Shown one piece after another: positions 1 through 9,200 of a stretch of DNA of 12,866 bases. The stretch spans positions 28,060,698 to 28,073,563 of the forward strand of contig CAIIXF020000007.1 in assembly GCA_903813345.2 (NCBI GenBank), given 5' to 3'. Source of the stretch: Owenia fusiformis (Eukaryota; Annelida; Polychaeta; Sabellida; Oweniidae). Below the pieces are notes generated by a model, which was not told the origin of the DNA, searched no databases, and was given only the letters and a program-made list of their open reading frames with translations. The translations under genes and the position numbers were made by a program. Positions within the stretch are counted from its first letter, which is position 1. Each line of letters begins with the position of its first letter.

Positions 1-87
1 ACCAACATCTTCCATGATACCTTTGAATTACTCTCATAGTCCATCAATAAAATATAAAGTTTGAACATATCTATGTGGGTACAATAC

Positions 88-296
88 CTCATAATTGAGT
101 TCTCGTCTCTCTTGTTCATAAGCATGAGCTGTTGACTGTAATTGCCTGTTCTCTTTCTCCAAGGTACGTATCCTGCGCCCCACCCTTGTTATCTCAGTGT
201 CCTTGTCTCCTAGCATGGATTCCAACTGTTGTAGTCTTCCCTTTAGCTTGACATTCTCTTCTTCTATCTCCATCAGCTGATTCCTGAACTGGTCCT
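88..296 (-). CDS. KIF23: KIF23 exon m: start of coiled-coil stalk
   Basis: Sixty-nine codons follow the split Gln: [20 protein letters not shown] to [14 protein letters not shown]. The composition is rich in Glu, Lys, Arg, Gln and Leu with heptad-like spacing. It resembles the vertebrate KIF23 stalk (DEFNKQ... YEEDKRNLQQE), which dimerises the motor. The acceptor is tttatag at 297. The donor is GAG|gtattg, so the frame continues into an exon left of the window. Confidence 0.9.
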
Positions 297-3200
297 CTAT
301 AAATATCATATGGAAACTTTATACCTTGGTCATATTTTTTCTAATTTTCAGTACAGTCGCCTGGATGAAAGTATTTTGTTCGTAATTGCAATTTTTGCGG
401 TTTTGAACAAAATACTCATCAGCTGGGTGTTAGTGTTGAAAATTTAAGCAAAAGTGACCACAGCATTATATACAGTACCCACCATGCTATCCATTCTCTA
501 TTAACAACTAGACAGAACAATAGCACGAATGGTTCAAAGATGCTATAAATAACTGGATTAATGCTTTTTCGAGGGAACTTGTCTTGATAACTAAAAGACA
601 AAAGGTTATGTTTAAATTTGGTACATTTTATACGTGAATTTCAATCTACAAAAGATGACATGCAAGCGAAATACAGATTTTATACTTTTCTTTTATTCAG
701 ACATTGTCTGATTTACAAGTCTTAATGCTGGTAACTAAGCTGATATATCTGATTCCGTTGGAATACAATTTTAAAATTCAAAGAAATTCTCTGGATATTT
801 CAGTATTCTTACGTTTAGTATCCAGATCTGGAACAAGTGATGCTCTTCGTTTTTCCCGATCATGCAGGAACTGTGCCAGTTGAAGCAGAGTAGCGTTATC
901 ATGTGCTTCAAATAGCTGCAAATAATAATGATTAAATTACACATTTGTCTGAATAGGAGTTTAAATGTTGCCATGGGTACAGTGATGTTGTCACCAGAGC
1001 AACCATAACACAAACAACATTTCATTTTGCATTTCATGAAAAACTAAAACAAGGCATAAACAATACCATGCAAAATGTCACCACCTGCCATTTGTAACAG
1101 ATGCCAAACTTTCCATTGTCAACTGCCGAACACTGTCTACAAAAAGTTGGAGACTATAACAATATGTCACCACTTGGTGATGTGCAAAGTAAAAAACAGG
1201 CTTTGCTGTACAGTGTACATGTATTTATTTTAGCAAATCCAAGCGTGAACTTACCTCCATTAGTGGGAAAGGTGGTCCCATACTGTACATTCTCTCTGGG
1301 GTTGGAATCTCCACTAAAACAACAAAGGCAAGCAACCATATAAATATTTGAAACAAAGCAACCATTCTCAGCAAAAAACTGTTCAACATCCACAGGTTTT
1401 ACTGTATGTTTCAAATAATGTCAATCTAATCTACTCAGTATTAATGTTTTAAAAAAACTCTTCAAAATTGTATTGATTAAATTTGAAATATAGTTTGAAT
1501 CTTACGTCCATCTTCTTTCATCTTAGCAAGTTTCTCTTTGTACTGTTGGTTCATACGTCGACGTCCTGGGGTGAGACCGATGTCAAACCTAACCTGTTGT
1601 GGCCTAGCAATCTGTACCTCTTGCGTCAACTCGGCAAACCTCATCACATGCTGAAATGCAATCAATGGGCAATTTCTTAATCATCACATGTCATGTTTAA
1701 TGATTCTGTCATTTATATCATTCTATTTTAAACATAAAATTGATTAGATCAAAGCTAGAAAATATGTTTTTTGCATTTTCTTCTAGGATTGAAGATCAAT
1801 CACAACTTCTATTTATGAAGAAGTTAGGTGGTCATTGTTTCACTTACTTTAACTACTTTTTCATTTCCAATGCATTTTAATACAATATGGGATACAAAAG
1901 TCTGCTGATAAAGTGAATATGTGATTGTTGGGGGATGTATTCAATGAAGTGAGGAATTAATTCGTCTGTGACTGCTTTGGAGCCAAAATCATTAAATGAG
2001 AAATATCTCAATGAAGGCCTTCCTTCGTAAATTGTAGACAAGGTATTAATATATAAAATGTCACCACCTGCTATTTGTTACAGACACCAACCACCAACTG
2101 CCGACCACTTCTGGTGCGGACATAGAAAACAAGGCATTAACATGCAAAATATCACAACCTGCCATTTGTTACAGACACCAAACACCAACTGCCGACCACA
2201 TCTGTCTGGACATAAAAAGACTGTGTACTCACAACTGTCTCATCATATTCAGCTCCAGCAGGGTTAACACACACAACCATCCTGACTTTGCCTTCACCAT
2301 CAAAGTAGTTCTTGAACAGGTGGGTCAATCTGGAGTCCCGATATGGCACCATCTAAACAAAAAACAAATATAACCTATATTATTTTGTAAATGCACACAT
2401 ACATCCTGCTTGGACGTGTCCTAATCATGAAACAGGTTGCCTGAATACTAGGGCTCTCAAGGTTTCATAATTCCTCGGTTCGGTTCACGGTTTTCATCTC
2501 CTCGGTTTCGGTTCGGTTTTCGGTTCTTATCGCACTTTAATGTAAAAAATCAAATAACTCAAAAAGATGGCGCGATTTCATTATTTAAATGAGCAGCCCG
2601 GGAACAAGTTTACCTCTGGTCTAAGTCAGTTTTATTTACAAATTAATAATTAACTTTGCATTGTATTTTATTTATGCGATGATAAATAGATGGCGCGATT
2701 TCATAATAAATAAGCGGCCCGGGAGCATGTATAATTCTGATCTATTCTATTTCTGCAGACAGCAAATTTTCACATTTTTTCACACGTACCTTTCTCATAT
2801 TATACAATAACGATTTTGCAAAGCCGGCATATCGTTCTTTCCGGGAGAGGAACACCATCTCTCGTTGGAAATCCAAAATAACCCCAACAGTGGGCCTTGT
2901 ACGACTTTTGAGCGTTTAGAATGCCGAAATCTTCACCTCTCGTTTCGAGATTCATCTTCCTCTACTTTAGCGAACGGCACTTTTTTCTGAATTAACGAAC
3001 CGTTAAAAAACCAAACATCGGAGTTTTCGAACCGAACGTACCGACCGAGGCCCAAGAACCGCGCAGCACCGCGGTTTCGGTGCACCGTTAGACCCTTACT
3101 GAATACCAATGCAGAAGTCCCAGTCAATTTAGATTTTACGTACAAAACTTCATTGATTTATGCAATATTCAAAGATTAACAGCGATATTTCAAGTCTTGA

Positions 3201-6200
3201 GGTAACTGGGTCCCTTGAGATTTTGAACGGACTTGTACTCAAAAATTCCTTACACTTGAAAATGGGAAAAATCCCAAATCAGTGCAATTAAAGTAAAGTG
3301 ATGCCAATTTTAGTTGATTAAGAAAAATAAAGAGCCACTAGAATTACCTTATTTGAACCAAACTTCTGGTTTTCTCGGAGTAGCTCGATACAAGTTCGTA
3401 GCACCATCAGTGATTGGTTGATATTTCCCGCCTCCCGAAGACGACTTCCTTCATTGTTGGTTCTGTTTGTTCTCTCACTTCCCGCCAGATCTACCAGTGA
3501 CAGCTGACTCACACAGATCTTGTCTTTATCCTAAGCAGTATGAGAATGATGTTGTGTATGGTTTATATGAATGATAAGTTGAATACCAATTTCTTAAAAC
3601 TAATAAAATGCTGTAAGGTACTTCTGGTAAACATGTGTCTTACCCGATATGTATTCAACTCCTGGGGAATTTCGAAAATTGGGGCTACTGTTTGAAATCA
3701 ATTTCATTGGACCGGAGCTTGAAATATTTTAAAACATCATGTTGCTATGGTGAGAGACTTAGAAATAAACAAGAAATTATGCAAAATGATATCACTGCAC
3801 ATGTCATTTATTACAAAGTGCCAAAGTGGTGACATAAAAACCCTCCTGCCACCACTAGATGGAGCCATATGTGAATGCCACTATCGGTAGCCTGTGTAAC
3901 AAATAAATGGGGCCCCATGACATCATTGGATGGAGCCCCATGACATCATTGGATGGAGCCATGTACCGTACCTACATGACGTCATTGGATGGAGCCATGT
4001 ACCTACATGACATCATTGGATGGAGCCATGTACCTACATGACATCATTGGATGGAGCCATGTACCGTACCTACATGACGTCATTGGATGGAGCCATGTAC
4101 CTACCTGATACACTTCCTCTCCAAGGGGGTCTAGAGGTGCCTGGACTAGTCTAATGTTGAACACACTGTGGCTTCTACTGGATTCAGTGTTCAGGGCTGT
4201 GTGGGCAACCTTACGTCTCTTCTGACCTATCAATACAAATAACAAAAAATGATACAGGTATTTTCTATGGATTGTTCAGTGTATTCTTTAGATTTCCTTT
4301 TTGGACACAGTTTAATACATAATAATTATGCAATAATTAGATTTATGAAATTATAAACAGTTTGTTGAGAGGAGTAGTACATATGAAAATATAGAACAAA
4401 TCAAGTAAGAATGATCCATCCCCTGGACAACGATTACATGACTGAGGTCAAGGTCACGAGGTTACTAGGACTTCATTATTCCACTGAACTTCAAAGATGT
4501 ATGACTACTGAAAACAACCCACAACCCACCCTTGAACCAAGAAATATAGGGTAAAGCAGATAAGAATTGAACGTAATAAGGTAAGCCAAACAATAAAATA
4601 TCTTTAGGTCGTATGTCCTACCTTAATTTAATAAGAATCAATAGATAATTAGCCTAATTAAAGGATGTTTCTAAGTAAGTAATGAAACATATCCCTTAAA
4701 TTAGGCTAATTAAATTATCATTTAATTGTACTGATTAGGCTCCCTGACTGCAAACTGTTGGAATCAGAATACATACATGTACATCAAATATAAAATATCT
4801 GATGTTCACTTGTAGTCTGGTAAATGTAGTAAAGTGGGACCCATAACTGATTCAAATCCTAATTTGCGCAAATTGACTGAAGCCTAAGTTAGAGCCATTT
4901 TAGTGAAAAGAATTACCAAAGTTTAACCATTTTGGTGAAGAATTGAGAGATTCGTTTTCTCATCACTTTTGCTATTCAAGAGTAACTAGACAACAGTAAT
5001 GCCAAAGTGTAGCAAATTCCATTGAACAGACATGCCATTTTTACAAAATCCTTCTGCTACTTTTTCAATTAAAGCAAAAGTCGTAAAATAACACACATAA
5101 AAATGGGAACCATTGTCAAAATGGCTACTCACCAGCCAAATTGTCATCAGAAAGTGTAAAATGAAGTAGGCTTATGTAAAATTTTAACAAAATTGCATAC
5201 ATGCGCATGTAAATGGCGGCAATTTTTCAAAATGGCCACCTACTAGCGACTTTTGTGATGATAACTTCACTTACAAGTATTTATTACAGGCCATGTAGAC
5301 TATTGTTGCTTGATTTATAGCAAAAACATTGAAGTGTGCATGCTGGTGGACTTGCGCCTTTTTTAATAGATTTCATATCTTAGAAGCGTAGCAGTTTTTT
5401 AACTAGTTTATTCAATCGGAGGTAAATGGTGTCACTTTATATACAAGAGATCTTTACAATAGGGAGAAGTTTACTGCTTTTTTGTTTGTTTGAATTAATT
5501 TCCAAATAAGTGATTCAAATTGAAAGCTACATAATAGTGTATATAACAACACTAGGGACTAATTTAAATGACAATAAATTGCTTAATAATTGATCATGAA
5601 GAGTAGATTCACATTGAAATGCCAAATGTCAACCCACTTAGTCAGATTAATGACACCTTCCAACAATCTAACCAATTTAACCTCTAAGTGGATAAATATT
5701 ATCTTTTCATTAAATTCTTATCCTAATTCAAATACTGACATTCAAATGTTCTCCTATGAATAAATTCAGATACCAAGTATTTATTACAGGCCGTGTAGAC
5801 TATTGTTGCTTGATTTATAGCAAAAATATCGACGTGTGCATGCTGGTGGACTTGCGTTTTTGAGTTATTGGTAGAACAAGATCTAGTAAGAATTTATAAA
5901 TACCAGTTCATTTAATAGTTAGATGTGCGAGGCTGAGCTCAAAGAGAGAAAAACTCTCATAGGATATCACATTTACAGTTGTCAGACATCAGAACTATAA
6001 CTAGTCACGATGAATTGTTCAACGAATGGAAACACTACTTCAGTCTTAACTAATGTTTACAATGATACGGGAAATGAAAGCAACATTGAATTAGTATACT
6101 GCAGATATGGTTACATTTGGAAAGAGATTGGGGACCGATATTCTGATTTTATAACGATATTATATATCATTTCATGTGCGTTCACACTGCTTGGAATGGC

Positions 6201-9200
6201 CGGGAATATGTTATCGATCCTTGTGATGTCAAAATACACAATCAAAACATCTAGGATTATTTTGCTACAAACGCTAGCTGCTGTTGATTCTATGGTACTC
6301 TTATTTGTGAATTTAGTTTTTATACTACCCTCATTTTCACAATAGTCTAACAGTGTTCCAGTGCACGCCACATGGCCCCATCATTTCACCTATATCTTAC
6401 CATACATTTCTGTATTGGTACCTATGTCGGTTACACTCTCCAAGTGGATGATAGTATTAGTAACAGTGGATCGATATATCCACATATGTAAACCTCTACG
6501 TGCAAAAACATTAATGACTGTGAAAAAGGCAAATGTGTATATCATAGTAACAGTTGTATGTTCTGCCATATACAATATTCCAGCATGGATAGATTTCCAA
6601 CATCAACCTAAACTAGCAGAAGCAAATTGTGGGGTGTATGTTATTCAAACATTTGCATTCCAGAATGTGACACTCTTTAATATAATTTACTACAACATCG
6701 CAAATCCAATCTTTCGATATACAGGACCATGGATTACAGTATTGGTGCTTAACATTAAGATGATAAAAGCCTTCAGAAAGAAGCAAGTGGCTGCCAATTC
6801 AAATAAACAAAAAGAAGAAAAGAAAATCACTATTCAACTCATAGTGATTGTTTTTTACTTTGTTATTGTATCAATTTTAGTCAATGTATACATTGTTGTG
6901 GACGTAATCAATGATTACACAGAATTTAAATCTACAAAATGGAACGAAGATGACTATTTTGTATCCTACACTCTAATTGTTCTTAATGCAAGCAATTCTG
7001 CCATAAATTTTTTAGTTTACTTTTTGATTGGAAAAACATTCAGAAACAAACTTAAGCAAACACTAAAATGCTGGTAGTAACAGGTGACTATGACTATAGA
7101 CTATTATTAACTGTATAATAAACATACAAAAATACTAGATAACAGCGCCAAAGCGTCGTAAATCCTTGTATTACCCCAAATTGTCACTTGACAATGTAGT
7201 ATGCAAGTATTCACATATGAAATATAAACAAAATCATTATACTACTTTTTCAGTTATAAAAACATGAAATAACACACATAAAATGGCCCCCATTTTTTCA
7301 AAATGATCGTTTCCTACCAAAAGAGTCATTGGAAAGTATAGTATGCTTCGAAGTACTGACATATAAAATTTCGACAATCGTTTCCAATTTCGAGTAAAAG
7401 TAAAAAACATAATACTTCTACTTTTCAAGATACAGCAAAATAAAAATCAAGAATTTTTGCATTTAAAACATAAAATAAAAAATATTACAATTTTATATGT
7501 TGTCCCTAAAATTCAGTAAAATAGACACTAAATGGTGGCCATTTTGAAAATTTGTCTTCGAGCAGAACTTGTACTTGTAAAACATAAATGATATTGGGCA
7601 ACAGCATTTGAGTTATTGCCTTAATGTATGTATCTACGAACGGAGCCGTTCTCTATACCATTCCCCCGAACTTTGTTCAATGACTAACTCCTACCTTTCC
7701 ATAGCACTTCAAGTGCCTCTTCTGAACTCTTCACTTCTACCTCCACTGCACTGCTGACGTACATGTTATGATCGCTGTCTTCCCTCAGGTTCTTGGATGT
7801 AGGAGCCCTAGTAATAGAAAGGTCAGAATTCAAATATTTAAGGCCCCATGTAATGTTTAAACCACTTTGGCTTATATTATAGTCTTACCCAATGTTATCA
7901 AAATCTGGTATTTGAGAAGTGGGTCAAAGAGAGAAATCAGTTTTCATTGAATCAAATGGTACATTAATATTCAAAAAATGGTAGACTAAAAAATTGCTCC
8001 TTTGAAGGTTTAGCAAAAAAAACAAAATATTGTAAGATGAACTTTTTTAAAAATTTACATTTTCTCAAATAGTTTTTCAAGTCAGGAAAAGTAATATTTG
8101 AATGATAAACTATATTTTCAAACTTTCCACAGGGCATTAATGCCAGAATTGCCCTATTATATTATGCAGATGTAATTTATGTTTATTCCTGAACGTAAAC
8201 ACTGAAGCTACAATCTTCTCTACAATTGACAAAGCAATTAACCAATTAAAATGGCACAAAATATATTTTCAGACCAATAAACTGAAGAATGACTTTTTTC
8301 AAAAAAATACGTAAATCCATTTTTAAAAACTGCCATTAATTTTTAATGTTTAAGAAAAAAAACTTAAACAGACTCACTTGAGCCCTGTGATGGGATCATA
8401 TGTGAGATCCTCCAGTAGATCATAGACATAGTTGTTATAGATCTCAATGTAAGAGACGAACACAGCATAATTGTTATCCTCTTCTACACCATCAACTCTG
8501 GAGGGATCCTTAACACGACCGGAGTCACAGAAGGCACCTTTGTCCCTAGAGAAGTAAAGGAAGCATGGTTTTACTAGGACAAGTATCTTCATGACAATGT
8601 AGATCCCATATGTGGGGAATATAAGTTGGAGACCATAACTTATGGTGATGACATAATAAAAAAACTAGTTTCTTCGAGACTGTATGTAACATTTATTGTT
8701 ACACCCAAAACAGGGACTTTACTGTAAGGAATTCACATGATGAAGCCATTCAAATATCTGAAAGATCTGTTGTTTATATATAATGTATATTTTACTTGGA
8801 TCTTGGTGTCTGTGGGGTCTTCATTAGTTTTGGCATGAGATCTCTACGCTGTCTCTCAACCATAGCATCTGCCTCAGACTGTACATCAAAACCATTCATC
8901 TTATCTGGCTTGAAAACCTAAAAGTCAGTAATTTTGGTTTCTTAGAGAACACATTTGTTTAGTGAGCACCTGTGTCTTGTGAATACCCCTTCTCAGCACA
9001 TTACCAACCTACTTCTGTATTGTCTTTCTGTAGTGAACATGAACAGTACAACTTCCAATAATGAAGACGTTTTTGTGGTGTTTACTGAACACAGATTTTA
9101 CTGTAATAATTCTTCTAACAGGGTTTTCAATTTTGGTTATGAACCCAGATCTTAGGAGTCTTGGATCATCAAAGGTCCTAATGTTACTATCATTGACCCT

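Larger units (their letters stand above)
4227..7694 (-). other. KIF23 host intron (3468 bp) containing the antisense GPCR
   Basis: This is the largest intron in the window. The phase-1 donor after exon f and the ttgatag acceptor before exon g join to a Gly codon. From left to right it contains the hairpin, diverged repeat copy 1, the 84-bp repeat pair, the GPCR unit and diverged repeat copy 2. The 4227-4640 stretch holds only short nuclear-receptor-like half-sites. Confidence 0.88.

Noticed and set aside
771-1037. 88-codon minus-strand open frame overlapping KIF23 exon l
   Set aside because: It is in a different frame from the exon and runs through the splice donor and acceptor; the exon frame matches KIF23 and joins neighbours in phase.
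1154-1414. 86-codon minus-strand open frame over exon k
   Set aside because: It is a shadow frame of the 59-nt exon; its extra sequence is intron and repeat.
2933-3145. 70-codon open frame at the right end of the hAT-like element
   Set aside because: It arises from the CCGAACCG-rich subterminal repeats and crosses the target duplication; there is no transposase similarity.
3635-3832. 65-codon plus-strand open frame
   Set aside because: Composition looks like translated AT-rich intron; no domain, no splice or promoter support.
6111-6371. Antisense open frame under the GPCR
   Set aside because: It is a reverse-strand shadow of the receptor's coding frame.
6361-7077. Separate five-helix receptor starting at the GTG at 6361
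   Set aside because: It is in the same frame as the upstream two-helix part and completes one seven-helix receptor; GTG is not a usual nuclear start codon in animals.
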